NCBI GenBank assembly: GCA_024734495.1
Contig: JALMQS010000225.1
Span: 1,510,451-1,574,450 of the forward strand
Direction: 5' to 3'
DNA: 64,000 bases
Origin: Forficula auricularia
Taxonomy: Eukaryota > Arthropoda > Insecta > Dermaptera > Forficulidae
This document shows, piece by piece, positions 21,636-33,356 of this stretch. Under the pieces are notes generated by a model that was given only the letters and a program-made list of their open reading frames with translations, had not been told where the DNA came from and ran no database searches. Made by a program: the position numbers and the translations under genes. Position 1 is the first letter of the stretch; every line of letters begins with the position of its first letter.

Positions 21636-22854
21636 TCAAATTTTAAACAAATTAATCAGAAAAATAAAATCTTCAATAGCTTCATTACGAATTAAATTTC
21701 TAATTTAAATTTTTCCAGAATAATATACCTACTTTATTTTTGTCTTTAGACATGAAATATAAGATAAAAAATACGATCAACAGCTTTTAAATTTACCATA
21801 TAAAAGTTGTATCAAAACTCGTCTTTCATTCATCCGTTTATATTTTATGTAGAGACAAACGTAGTAAATAAATTTAAATTAAAAAAATCTTTATTTAGAA
21901 AAAGGGAGTGTAATATTAGACGTATAGCCCCACCCCGTAGACGCCCATATATCACTTGCACCGCCATCTGTATTTTAATCTAAGCCATATGCAAGGATTA
22001 ATTTGCAAAAAGAGTAAAAGTTTTCAATATTCTAAAACAGATCTCTCATATCGATATATCACAACTTGACTAAAATTCGAATAGAACCTCTGGCGGGGGA
22101 AATGGTCCACAATCCATAATATAAATATAGCCGACTGCCCCTATAAATCTCTCTTCCCCAATTTTTAAACTCTCTTCTAAACTTATGTGAGCTACCACCC
22201 TAACAAATTACAAGAACTTAGGGAACCAATGAAAAGAATTTCAGATTATAAATTAAACAAACTTGTGTCTAATTTTAAATGTAATTGAATTATTAGAGAT
22301 AGTTAGCCTTTATTACATTAATCGTAATATTCCCTTCTTTTAGTTTGAAAGAAATTAGTTAGAAAATAAGGTTTTTATTTTTAACCAGACATTCTGTACT
22401 ATCCTGTTAATATTATAAGCAATTAGAAGTAATAAATTTAATTTGGGGTCAATAAAAAAATCTTCCTCAGGACATTAATATGGAGACAACCTTCTCTAAG
22501 AGTAATCCCCAAAGTTTAACAACTCAATAATGAAATTTTAAGAATTTAAATATATTTGAAATTAAATGCTTGTATTTTAACGACATATCAGCCCTTAAGT
22601 AATCTTGAACCAGGAGGGGCGAAATGAAGGGTTAATCCCTCCTCCGAGGCTTAAAAAAAATTATACAAATTATTATTTTTTTCCTTTACTATGGAATATT
22701 AAATATACTGAAATTAGATTACTACTATTTCTTTTAATGATATTTATGCAAGTGCCAAATAGGTGCAAAGGCTTGGTCCGGGTGGACTTACCTACAATGT
22801 GGAAAAAAGGGGAATAGAAAGAAATTTCAGGAGTTGGTAGGTACAGTTCTGAAA
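21636..22854. other. AT-rich sequence, no gene seen
   Basis: GC-richer patches at 21925-21990 (CACCGCCATCTG) and 22090-22150 look like mobile-element debris. No gene. Confidence 0.4.
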
Positions 22855-23115
22855 GTGATTGAAAAAATTTAAAAGACCAAAAGTTATGTCGTCGGGAAGA
22901 GACTTTTAATCTTTAGTAGTCATAGAGATAAACGAGTTGTATAATGTATTTGTTCGGTTAGGATCTAATTTAATCTGGAATGGGTTTTCAAATTTTGAAA
23001 ATCGTGTTTCGCCCGCAAATGAGGATTTAGGGGTGGGTTATTGATTTTATCTCGTCAGAGCAAACGCCTTGCTAGAATCCATAAAAAAGAGAGACAGTCA
23101 AGAACTTATACACAA
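22855..23115 (+). repeat. Unidentified dispersed repeat, copy 1
   Basis: Aligns along its length with 63345-63560: GAGACTTTTAATCTTTAGTA with GAGACTTAAATTCTTTAGAA, GTTCGGTTA with GTTCGGCAC, GATTTTATCTCGTCAGAGCA with GATTTTATTACACCGCGGAG, and CATAAAAAAGAGAGAC with TATAAAAAAGAAAGAC. No frame is kept in both copies, so it is treated as non-coding. Class unknown. Confidence 0.6.
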
Positions 23116-23409
23116 AATTGTCAGGAAAATTAGAAAAATTGAATTGTTATATGGGGAGCAATTTAAAAATTCTACATAGCTATTGAGCTGATATTTAGAT
23201 CAAAATTTTGTATTACACCATTCTGTCAAGTTTCAGGTTTCTATCAAATCGACAAATTTAATGTTTTTAATATTAAAGTTAATATGAAAATTCGAGTATC
23301 TTATCTTTTTTGAAAAAGTGGATGGAAAATTTTTTATAACCCGTTAAATAATTCCTGTGAATTTTTTTTTCAAAAAATGAACAACTTCCGGGTTTCATAC
23401 CTGTATTTT

Positions 23410-23641
23410 AATTATATGAGAATTTATATAAGGAAAATTTGATCAAAGGCCTTAGTAGATTATTATGTATATTATATGTCACAAAGTTTCGCCCCCTCAG
23501 GAGTCGAACCCAAGCGCTAACTTGCTATCCGGGGAGTTAACCTAACCCTAGAGACGAATTTCCTTGTGACATATAATATATAAATAATAATCTACTAAGA
23601 CCTTTGATCAAATTGTCCTTATATGGATTCTCATATAATTA
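23410..23641. mobile_element. Palindrome with tRNA-like loop
   Basis: Arms 23410-23488 and 23566-23641 pair (ATTATATGAGAATTTATATA with its inverse; TTTGATCAAAGGCCTTAGTA with TACTAAGACCTTTGATCAAA; ATATGTCACAA with TTGTGACATAT). The loop (23489-23565), read on the minus strand, has GGGTTCGACTCCTGAGGGGG, a good pol III box B, and a weaker box A-like TAGGTTAACTCCCCGG upstream. A SINE head caught in a palindrome, or a tRNA-like module native to the element. Confidence 0.65.
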
Positions 23642-23897
23642 ATGTTAATGTTGAATTACATCATCATGACATTCAACTCTATAACTATTTTGAGCCTCTT
23701 TCCAAATTATATATATTTCTTAGTTTTGCCCTTATAAATAAATGCAATTCTTTTATAATTTTTTTTTTTAAAACTATTTGAAATCGGGAGAATTCTCCCT
23801 TTATCAATGGAATTTTAAGAAATTTGAAAAAATGGCTGTTTTATACTAGTATTTCTTTCTTAAAGGAACTATATTATCAAATATCTTAAAACTATTT

Positions 23898-24500
23898 GAA
23901 CCATTGCTGAAGACTTTGAGGAATCGTCTTAAAATCGAAAATGACCATCGATTCTCATTTAATACTCGTTCTAAAGGATTAATCAGATTATATTGTATTT
24001 CTAACGTTTCGATTATTATTGGTAACCATTGCAGAAGATATTAAGGAATCATCTTAAAATCGAAAATATCCATCGACTCTCATTTAATACTCGTTCTTAA
24101 GAATTACTCAGTTGTATTGTCTCCTTCAATATATAAAAATTCCGTTACCCTCGGCACAAAAATCTTTCAATTTGGTTTATATTGTATTTTTAACGTTTCG
24201 ATTATTATTGCTAACCATTGCAGAAGACATTTAGGAATCGTCTTAAAATCGAAAATGGCCATCCATTCTCATTTAATAATCTTTCTTATGGATTAATCAG
24301 TTTATATTGTATTTTTAACGTTACGATTATTATTGATAACCATTGCAGAAGACATTTAGGAATCGTCTTAAAATCGAAAATGGCATCGACTCTCAAATAA
24401 TAGCTGAGGATTAATAATTTTGCATTGTATTTTTGTCGTTTTGATTATTATTGGTAATAATAAATTGCTGAAGACATGGAAGAATCGATTTAATACCACG
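23898..24500. repeat. About 125-bp tandem array
   Basis: The anchor CCATTGCnGAAGA recurs at 23901, 24026, 24215 and 24340, with a degenerate copy near 24462. Spacing is 125, 189, 125 and 122 bp; the 189-bp unit holds an extra block of about 64 bp (around 24110-24175). Each unit has GGAATCrTCTTAAAATCGAA, ATTCTCATTTAAT and ACGTTTCGATTATTATTG in that order. Confidence 0.85.
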
Positions 24501-25605
24501 CCTGACTTAAGGGAAAAAATATTTTGATAGTTTTTTTAATGAAATTAATTATTAACAGGTGGTTGAATCAAAATAAAACAAATGATTGATTAAATAAAAA
24601 ACAAACACATTACCTAGCGAAAATCGATCCTCCCGGTATTATTTATAAAAAAATCAAAAATTTTTTTTCAATATATCAAGAAATGTATTGGTTGATAAGA
24701 AAAATTGCATATTAACATTGATAGTAGTATATACACATGAATATAAAAATTCCATCAAGTTGTATGGTGAGCAGCTTTTATGAATTGTAAAAATTTGACG
24801 GCAAGATACAATTGATAAACCAACACGAGAGCGACTCTCTATTATAAAATAAAAATACTTGAGTAGCTGAAACAAAAACAAGCGACGCGCTTTTTAAGGA
24901 AACTCTGCCTAATAAGGAAGAGCCGCATTGAAAAAGAAACATCTGTAGCCATTTCTCATTTTGTAGCAATGAGACCTGCTGGCTTATATTAGGATCTACC
25001 TGACTCCTGGAAGAATTCTCTCAATAAATACCAAGACTTCATTTCTATCGAAAATATCCATTTAGATAAAGCTAATGCGATTCTTAGATTTATGAACCAG
25101 AGAGATTCAGACTTAAATTCTTGCAATTTACTTTATTTAAATTTTATATTATTTTTTTATAACAGAGAAAATGAAAAAATACTTTTATTACACGGTTATT
25201 TTCCTTGGTGGTAAATTGTAATCGAATTTTGACTCACTTCGACTGTGCATATTTTTAACTAGGTAATAGGGAACCAAATATTTAATAGATTATTTTCTAT
25301 GTCTAATACTTTTTTATATAGCATAAAATCTAAAATAAATATACTCGTATATACTTATATAAAAAAAAAATACTGACTTCTATTTAAAAATTCAATAAAA
25401 TCAGAAAATGCATTTTTCTATACTATACCTACTCTGAAAATTCCTATATTATAACTTGAATAAAAATGAAAGTGTAGGTATTTTTCAACTCGACATTTAA
25501 TGTTTAATTTAATTGATAAACGCCCGTGGTTTTATAGACTGAGAGCTAATGAACATTTTGGATGATTATTTCAGAATGCAAATAACATATTCCGTACTGA
25601 AGTGC
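24501..25605. other. AT-rich sequence, no gene seen
   Basis: Short frames on the minus strand (24654-24881, 24778-24969) have no domain. Nothing else recognised. Confidence 0.45.
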
Positions 25606-25690
25606 AGCGGTCTCCAACCTTAATATATGCGTGAGCTAGTTTCGAAGTTAAAATCATCGTGTGAGCTACTTGTTACAAAGAATTTACTTA
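25606..25690 (+). mobile_element. hAT-like terminus
   Basis: CAGCGGTCTCCAACCT followed by repeated GTGAGCTA words is a typical hAT left end. No right end could be paired with it. Confidence 0.45.
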
Positions 25691-25872
25691 ATGCTTATAC
25701 AACCTTATTTATACAATATTCAATATATGTACAATTTTACACAAAAAAGGCGACCAAATCTTTTAAAATATTTAAAATTATATAGTTATATTAAAATATA
25801 TAAAAAAATAAGAAATAATAGTTTATTATATCTAAAATACTAAACCAAATATTATATGTACATTATATACAT

Positions 25873-25996
25873 CAGTGGCGGTTTGTGACTTTTAAACCAG
25901 GGGATGCTGACCAAAAAAAATACCCTTCATTTTTTGAAATTTTATTAAAATCTTTGAATTTTTTTGTAAATTTTATCGAACCAGCATCATTTTCGT
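25873..25996 (+). mobile_element. hAT-like terminus, CAGTGGCGG family
   Basis: CAGTGGCGGTTTGTGACTTT, then AACCAGGGGATGCT and TACCCTTCATTTTTTGAAA. Same end as at 40312-40395 and (minus strand) 58900-58998. Confidence 0.6.
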
Positions 25997-27411
25997 TATG
26001 TTGAGTGTAGGTATATTGAGAGTTCTTAAAAATGGATTAGTCCAAAAGTTCTCAAATCATCTTTATTTATTCCTTTTTTGTATTCTTTCTATTTTAATCG
26101 TTCCTCAACGAGAACAATTTTTATTCTGCTTAAACTTGAATGGACTTGTCTTTGACATGCTAATATTTGTCCAAAATGTTCAATAGCTCTTAGAATATTA
26201 GTTTTAGTCATGGATATTATTTTTTGAGTACTAAAGCAAAATTTACTTTTTTTTTAGGACATTTTTAAATAAAAAACATGTTAAAAATAATAATAATAAT
26301 AATAAAACTTTTTTGTTCAAGATTTGTTCATTGCAAATATTTGACCGTCTATGATCTGATGAAAGGTAAATAAAAATAATAAATAAATATTTTTTTTTAA
26401 TTCCGATAATTCTATATTGTCCCTTGATATCTTAATATTTAATAAATAATTTGTGTTCACTGTTTAAATATTTATTTAAATATTTAGTACTAATACGCGG
26501 ATGACTTATTCCGTTGAAATCACTCATTTTATTATTATAATATTGTGCAAGAAATTTGATCTACATTACATCATTGGTTAGTGAAGCTACTAAAAAGTAT
26601 AATTAATTTTGTTATACCTAGGTTATTCTATATATAAAGACTTCGATATTATCGGGTTATATTTTTAAGTATATAATATCGAACTACATATTTTTTATCA
26701 TTGTTATTTTAATTGTATTTTCATGAGCCCGTGCACAAAACAAAGATCACTTATTTTTCACATCTTTTATCAGAATCTAATTTCAGTATTTTTTAGTTTT
26801 GCTATCAAACTCATTACAATTCTTAAATTTTCTCTGAAAAAGTTAATTTGAATGAAATTTTTTCATCTGATTTCATTTCTTCATTGAAAATCACTAAAAG
26901 CTCCTGTCGTTGTTGTTGTTGTTTCATTTTTATTTATTTTTTTTGGAACAAACAACGTGTTTAGGATCGCTTAATCAGTTGTCAGGTAATTAATATTCAA
27001 GAGCTACGCTCTATCGCCGCATAGCGTTGAATTACAAATCAATTTTCATTATCATCTTTCATCTCATAAATTATTAAAGATCACTTCTTTTGATTGCACT
27101 CCAAATCTAAATCATTTCAATGAAATTATACTACTTGTGAAAGAGAGAAGTAATTTTAGAAATGGACAAGAGACTATATCATTAGTAACCAGAGAGAATA
27201 TTCAAAAACTATAATTATTTGAGAAGAAAATGAAACAATCAATGAAATTATCAGAATTTCTTAAACCTCTTTTATAATATTAGCAGCGGATCTTTTCTCT
27301 AATTCTATTTGATTAGAGATAATGATTTAAAAAATAATAAGGTCCTTAATGCTTTGAATAAGCAAGAGCTTGTGATACCAGATTGTTTACAAACAATAAA
27401 TCCCTGGAATT
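25997..27411. other. AT-rich sequence, no gene seen
   Basis: Contains (AAT)n at 26287-26308. No gene or paired TIRs recognised. Confidence 0.5.
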
Positions 27412-27595
27412 ATAATCGAACCCCCTTATAACGAGCGCGAAGAGACTGCGATATTTGCTCGTTATAACCAAGTGCTAGTAAAAAAAAACGGATCCGTTTT
27501 TAACGTTTCTAACTTAACATTGTGCCAACTAAGTATTTCCGATTCCCTCGTTAAATCAGGGCTCGTTATAAGCGGGCCAGACTGTAGTTTAAATA
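27412..27595. mobile_element. pogo-like MITE
   Basis: CGAACCCCCTTATAACGAGC at the left, and CTCGTTATAAGCGGGCCAGA at the right, are imperfect inverted repeats with the CTTATAACGAG wording of pogo/Tigger elements. TA flanks are present. About 180 bp, no ORF. Confidence 0.6.
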
Positions 27596-27689
27596 TTTCT
27601 GCTGTATTGTAGATGAGAAATTATTTATTACCCTTTAATTCAATTATTCCCCTTTTAGTGCATATTAAGTGGTGTGGGTCGAAAAAACT

Positions 27690-28425
27690 GAAATTTTTTT
27701 TCGAAAACTCTTTATTGCGGAAAAGTTACCTATTGTAATTAGAAGAAAAACTGCATTAAAAAAATTAAAATCGGTTAACATCATCCGCTCGCGCATCGAA
27801 CTTTTTTTTTATTTATTTATTGTCACCGGGAACAAAGCCCATTTAGACAGCACATCAGTAAAGTGTTAGTAGGGTTAGTGAGAGAGCCGAGCTTTAGCCG
27901 GTAGAAATTTTTATACGCCAGCCAGGATCTAACCCCGGCCTTCCGCTCTAACATCGTCATAATCGATGCCGAAACGGGGCCAGCGCGTTAGCCAGCTCGG
28001 CTAACCCGACTCCCCATCAAACTTTAAACTTATGAAAAATTGCAAAAACCACTATACTTTTGTAATTTTTTTCTATTAGTTAAAATTTTTAAAATAAACA
28101 CACTAGCTTATTATTTTTTATTTATGGTTTAAAATTTTTTCTAAGATGTTGCGCGAACGTAAAAAGTATACCTGTTATTGATCAGAATTTAATTTATTTA
28201 GGTTATTTAAACCATAAAACAAACATAAAACACTAGAGTCTGTTTATTTTAAAAATTTTAACTAATAGAAAAAAAATTACAAAAGTATAGTGATTTTTGT
28301 AATTTTCCATAAGTTTAAAGTTCGATGCGGGAGCGGAAGATGTTAACCGATTTAATTTTTTTATGCCGTTTTTCTTCTTATTACAATAAGTAACTTTTCC
28401 GCACTAAAGAGTTTTCGAAAAAAAT
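27690..28425. mobile_element. Palindromic element split by a SINE
   Basis: TTTTCGAAAACTCTTTATTG (27701-27716 region) through ACATCATCCGCTCGCGCATCG pairs with the inverse at 28320-28425, and AACTTATGAAAAATTGCAAA to AAAATTTTTAAAATAAAC (28025-28100) pairs with 28240-28318. The left arm is broken by the SINE at 27803-28012. Spacer about 130 bp. No coding sequence. Confidence 0.8.
27803..28012 (-). mobile_element. tRNA-derived SINE, minus strand (copy 1)
   Basis: Minus strand head: GGGTTAGCCGAGCTGGCTAA (box A) and GGGGTTAGATCC (degenerate box B). The tail runs to CCGGTGACAATAAATAAATA and A's. Target duplication CATCGAACTTT on the left against CATCAAACTTT on the right; the opposite arm of the host palindrome has the uninterrupted site. 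Confidence 0.85.
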
Positions 28426-29021
28426 GTATCAAATATCAGGTAATATCTTAATAAGCTCCCATATATACTCATTACTCACTCATCAAAATAGCCCAAACTA
28501 GTGGACATAGAAACATGAAATTTTGAGAGAATTATACTTCAATGACAGAGAAGGTCATTAAGAAAGTACTTTTTGAAATTCGACCCCTAATGGGGTCAAA
28601 GTCCGCGTTTAACTTACCCTTTAACTAATCTGAGATTCGTGATTCGACGAAAATAGTTCAATGAAATAAATTCGTAGAGTGCAACTTACAACAGTTTTTT
28701 CGACCCACCTTAATATTTAGGTCTACGGTGTATTTATTTATCGTTAAGTTGTTACTTATTAATAAATCTATCCGCCAAATTTGGTTACTTTGAAAGAGTC
28801 TTAAAAAGAGAGTAATTATTTCGTTATGGGGCCGAAATAATAAATATAAGAGAGGGGGCAGCTGTATGGTACAGTTAAGTGAATGGCTACATCTGTTAAT
28901 TTTTATGAAAAAAATTTAATTAGTTTTTTGAGATATTTTGAAGAAATAAGAAAAAAATTCGGGTGTGTGCTTAAGACCGCACGACAGAAGTGATAACTTA
29001 TATGGCATTTATAATTCTACG
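28426..29021. other. Decayed repeat, no gene
   Basis: 28490-28640 (GGACATAGAAACATGAAATT) resembles common mobile-element wording. No gene seen. Confidence 0.35.
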
Positions 29022-29035
29022 TATTATTCTATATT

Positions 29036-29259
29036 TTATTTATTTATTTTTTTTATTTAATGTCACCGGGAACAAAGCTCATTTAGACAGCACATAAGTA
29101 GAGTGTTAGTAGGGTTAGTGAGGGAGCCGAGTTTTCAGCCGGCAGAAATTTTTATTTGCCAGCTAGGATCGAACCCCGGCCTCCCACTTCAACATCGTCA
29201 TAATCGATCGATGCCGAAGCGAGGCCAATGCGTTAGCTGACTGAGCCAACACGACTCCC
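29036..29259 (-). mobile_element. tRNA-derived SINE, minus strand (copy 2)
   Basis: Same family as 27803-28012, with better box B (GGGGTTCGATCCTAGC on the minus strand) and box A-like TGGCTCAGTCAGCTAACGC. It is flanked by a perfect 14-bp target duplication TATTATTCTATATT (29022-29035 and 29260-29273), consistent with LINE-dependent retrotransposition. Confidence 0.9.
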
Positions 29260-29439
29260 TATTATTCTATATTCTAGGTTTGAATAATTAAAATAATATT
29301 TAAATAATTATTTATTTAAACTTTTGCAGTCTCATTTGTTAAGACAAATTTACAAAAGTAACTGGTTAAAAAAAACTAATGTTTATCTAAAATAATAAAA
29401 TAAAATTATTTATTTATTTTCCGACAATGATTGAACTGG

Positions 29440-29665
29440 TAATAGACCACAGCCCAATATGTAACGCTGTAACGCGTCATGTCACGCGTTACAGTTCAAT
29501 CCCATTCATTGCCCAGGAAAATTTAAATGTTAATGCTGCAGCGCCATCTATGGTTTTAATTGGGAAGCGTTACACATTACGATTGGAAGCGTTACACATG
29601 ACGATTGGGAACTGTCACACAAATGACGCTTGAGAAGCTTTACAGCTCAATCCCATTTACTGCGA
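29440..29665. repeat. Short imperfect repeats around TTACAGYTCAATCCCAT
   Basis: About three 23-25 bp direct units starting ATTGGGAAGCGTTACACATT (29557-29625), bracketed by direct copies of TTACAGTTCAATCCCATT (29489) and TTACAGCTCAATCCCATT (29641). Further GTAACGC/GCGTTAC inverted words at 29461-29492. Possibly a small non-autonomous element. Confidence 0.5.
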
Positions 29666-29869
29666 AGTAAAATAAAAAGTGTGCAAGGCTCTCCAAAAGA
29701 AGTTATCACTTCAAAAAAAGCAACAATTTTTTGGGTATTTACAATATTACCTGTAGGTATATCTTTCTCTTTGTTTTTCAATACAAATAAAATTAAATAA
29801 ATATACAAGAGGGGATGACAGCCCCGTGATGTTCTTAATTCACGCCAGATTTTTTGAATAATAATAGAT

Positions 29870-30265
29870 AGAGTGGAAATGTGTAGTGGTTTGTTGTGTT
29901 CCGGAAACGAGCGGATGGCGATTGACGGATTTACAGGCTGCCATGGAGCATGGACCAAGACGCCATGGTCTGTTGTCAGTGAGTTAGTGGCTGAGCCAGT
30001 CGGGGAAATGTATGTAAAAATATTCCCGGTTCGTGCCTCCATCCATCCTCGGAGAGACGCTTAATTGGAACTCGGGGCTGAGCCCCTGTCTAGTGCTGGG
30101 GCCCCAAATCCCCCAAGTAACAGCGGACCAGGTTCAATGCACTCGCGTCATGAGTTATGGCCGGGAAAAATGGGAGAAGAAATCGAAACGAAAAATTAAA
30201 CAAGTGGCTTGGGGACACGGAACCAACCATTCGTGGGGCGAGGGGGCAGAGGGTTCAAAATGCAC
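29870..30265. other. GC-richer, apparently unique island
   Basis: Compositionally distinct block with several GCCAT words (29939, 29962). Overlapping frames (29873-30064, 30033-30287) lack recognisable domains. Candidate regulatory or unrecognised exon sequence. Confidence 0.35.
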
Positions 30266-30789
30266 CCTTCTCTATTCTATTCGTTAAGAGTTCTAAAAAA
30301 TCTTAATTCAACCTATCGAGACTTGAAAGAAATAGATCAATGGCTGCGATTTTCTTGAAAAAAAATTTCTTAACAAAGCAGATGAGTTTTGATTCATATT
30401 AAGATAATAAAGAAAAAATTAGTTTAGAGCAGTGGCGGATTATATTTTACACCTGTTCCTCAGACGATTGATTATTTTATAAGTTTTATAAAATATTTTA
30501 ATGATACCTAATGATTTTTTTTTTTTTTTTTGATTTTACACAAAAGGTAAATTAATAAAATGTTTTGGTAGCCATAAAAAATATTTCAATAGTTTATCCC
30601 CCACACCGATAACAATCAAAAAGTAGTATAATGGAAATTTCAATCACTTTTCTCTCTACACCTGGGTTTAAATCCATTTATAATAAATATTAAATTATAA
30701 AGATTAATTAATAAAAAGTTTTTTCAAATTTTTCAAATAAATTGATTCATTAGAATTGAAAATAACACATTTGTAGGTACCTACTAAAT

Positions 30790-31622
30790 CAGGGGTGTCC
30801 AATTTTTTGGCTTACACGGGCCGCATTTGAAGAAAAAACAAATGCCTCGGGCTGCATATAAAATATACTAATTCTATTGATATTTCTCAATAAAAAAAGA
30901 TAGTTAATAATGTAGAATAATGTAATCCACCATGGCAAAAAAGCAAAAATGTCATAGCACTTTGAGTTTTTTTCCTTTAGAATATTTTGTTTTTAAATCA
31001 ATTCACTTCAAAAAGTTTTAATTACTGAAATTATAAATATTTAAAAAAAATGTAAATATGAGATGAAGAATGGTTTTTAAATATTCGAAACTTCATTATT
31101 TTTTTTACCTGCTGAGCTTATAAACTTGCTTTTAGTGTATTTTATTCTTGAAAATAGCTTTACGTACCTATATATAAATTCATATTTCCAAAAAGTGAAT
31201 AAGTATTGTGAAGCCAAGAGTATTTGATTCTGGTTAAATAATTTTTATAAAATTTTAATAAAGAGACATTATTAAATTTTTCTTTCAGTTCCATCTCTGA
31301 TTGCAGCATACATTCAATCAGAAAGTTTGCAGATAAAATATTTATATCTTAAAAATATATAGTCGAAATATGCCATAATTGCGATTATTTTTTTTTTGAA
31401 ATCTTGATATATTTTTTAACATTAAAAATTCAAAATCTGCCCTTTTATTCTTTGAAAACTTTTTGAATGATTTTCCAATTTTTTTTTTTTTTTTTAATAT
31501 ATCAGATTTTATCCGATATGTTTTTCACTAAGTTCATAAAAAAAATAATGTTTCAAGGAAGTTTATAATTTTATTTCGGGCCTCATTCGTTGTAGTGATG
31601 GGCCGCGGGTTGGACAACCCTG
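30790..31622. mobile_element. Non-autonomous hAT element
   Basis: Left end CAGGGGTGTCCAATTTTTTG with ACGGGCCGCATTTGAAG; right end on the minus strand CAGGGTTGTCCAACCCGCGG. This is the CAGGGGTGTCCAA hAT end type. About 830 bp of AT-rich interior with no transposase. The 8 bases on either side do not match, so the target duplication has decayed. Confidence 0.75.
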
Positions 31623-32036
31623 TATAGATGTTAGTTTGGTTTTTGTTTTTTAAAAATATATACAAAAAAATTAAATAGTCATTAGAAAAGAAAGTAATCA
31701 ATTGGTATACGCTCGGAAAGAAGGTGAAGTACCTATTGAATTCACTCATTAAAAAATGATTAATCATGATTTATTTCGTCTGTGAATGTCTGTATTAAGA
31801 TACCCCCCATAACACGAGAACAGAAAATCGTAAAAAGTTTGTTCTAGTTTAAAAATGTTTATATTTTCAAAAAATTAACTATGGGATTTTAGGTATTCTA
31901 GATCCTCTGGTTCAGAAATTCAAAAAATCAGAAAAATACTCAATTATTGTTAAATGGGAGCAATCAAACGGTTCTCGTATGGAAATAAATAGATTTTCGA
32001 AATATGTTGTTTATAAATTTTTTGAAAATATATTAA

Positions 32037-32608
32037 AAAGTCGTGATATGACCATGATTACACTTCAACTGCTGAAACTTTCTGTCTTGCTTCTGTTACA
32101 TCTTCCATGATTGCCTCCGATGTTTTATTTGTGTACAAGATTAAGTCCAACAAGGTGAATTGTCCTGATCTTCAAAACCTGTTTCCAATTCATAACTCAA
32201 ATTATGTACTTAGAAATAGACTAACTTTTTATCCAGAAGTACCATCCACCCGGCACTCTGAGGCTAATCCAATATTCAGATTAAGTAGTTGTTATAACAA
32301 TTTATCTAAACAACTAGAAAACCCCTTGGATTTCTCATTGAACATTAATAGATTCGCAGTCTTGTTCAAAATGTTGACCCTAGTCTACAAGTAACTATTT
32401 TATTATTATATTTCATCACATTACTATTATCTTATATTATTTTTATTTCTCTATTGTTATTTAACATATACTCTATCATTATTATATTAATTTAATAATA
32501 TTACTTTGTCTATTATTGTTAATTTTGTTTTATTCAATAATTATTGTATTATATTAATGTATAAGGCATTTAGCCGTTGAAAATAATAAATAAATAAATA
32601 AATAAATA
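32037..32608 (+). mobile_element. 5'-truncated LINE with (AAAT)n tail
   Basis: Contains the C-terminal coding remnant at 32107-32394, an AT-rich 3' UTR and a GGCATTTAGCCGTTGAAAAT end running into seven AAAT-like units (32582-32608), as in Jockey/CR1-type non-LTR elements. It lies inside the left arm of a palindrome, which dates it as younger. Confidence 0.7.
32107..32394 (+). pseudogene. LINE reverse transcriptase C-terminal remnant
   Basis: The frame reads LQNLFPIHNSNYVLRNRLTF, then PEVPSTRHSEANPIFRLSSC and YNNLSKQLENPLDFSLNINR. The Y-x-L-R-N-R...N-P-I-F-R-L...Y-N-N-L-S arrangement is typical of the region after the RT domain in Jockey/CR1-like non-LTR retrotransposons. RT catalytic motifs and endonuclease are absent (5' truncation), and the last dozen residues look frameshifted. 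No function expected. Clade assignment is tentative because only this tail is present. Confidence 0.65.
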
Positions 32609-32694
32609 AAATAAAAAATATAAAATTTTTGTGTTAAATTTATATAAAGTTTATGTTTTCTATATATTCTTAAAATATAATTATTTTTATGTCG

Positions 32695-33356
32695 CTCTAG
32701 TATAAACTTTATATAAATTTAACACAAAATTTTTATATTTTTAATATATTTATTTATATTTTCAAAAAATATATAAAAAACATATTTCGAAAATCTATTT
32801 AGTTCCATACGGGTTGTAACTAACATTTTGTGTACCTACATGTTAATAATTATTTACATACTGCACCTGGGCCAAGTTTCAACCATTCAGTGACGAAAAA
32901 TTTCCAAATCCCTAAAATTTACACACACACTCTTGTAGCGATTATTGAAAAAGTTTTCACTTTTTACTCTAATTTTATTTTTAATAACCCACCAACGCCC
33001 TCCGAACAAAAAATTCAAAGTACTTCTCTAGTATAAACTTTATATAAATTTAACACAAAATTTTTATATTTTTAATATATTTATTTATATTTTCAAAAAA
33101 TATATAAAAAACATATTTCGAAAATCTATTTAGTTCCATACGGGTTGTAACTAACATTTTGTGTACCTACATGTTAATAATTATTTACATACTGCACCTG
33201 CGCCAAGTTTCAACCATTCAGTGACGAAAAATTTCCAAATCCCTAAAATTTACACACACACTCTTGTAGCGATTATTGAAAAAGTTTTCACTTTTTACTC
33301 TAATTTTATTTTTAATAACCCACCAACGCCCTCCGAACAAAAAATTCAAAGTACTT
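32695..33356. repeat. 331-bp tandem duplication
   Basis: 32695-33025 and 33026-33356 are nearly identical direct copies (for example CCTGGGCCAAG against CCTGCGCCAAG). The repeat junction lies at CTCTAGTATAAAC, the start of the palindrome's right arm. Matching short frames at 32830 and 33161 are a by-product of the duplication and not a gene. Confidence 0.9.

Larger units (their letters stand above)
31971..32818. mobile_element. Palindromic element interrupted by LINE 3' end
   Basis: The left arm (31971-32036 plus 32609-32662) pairs with the right arm (32697-32818): AGATTTTCGAAATATGTT with AACATATTTCGAAAATCT, and GTGTTAAATTTATATAAAGT with ACTTTATATAAATTTAACAC. The LINE fragment at 32037-32608 splits the left arm. 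The right arm is the start of the 331-bp tandem duplication. Confidence 0.8.

Noticed and set aside
29647..30042. 131-codon minus-strand ORF
   Set aside because: Crosses from AT-rich repeat into the GC-richer island with no domain; probably chance.
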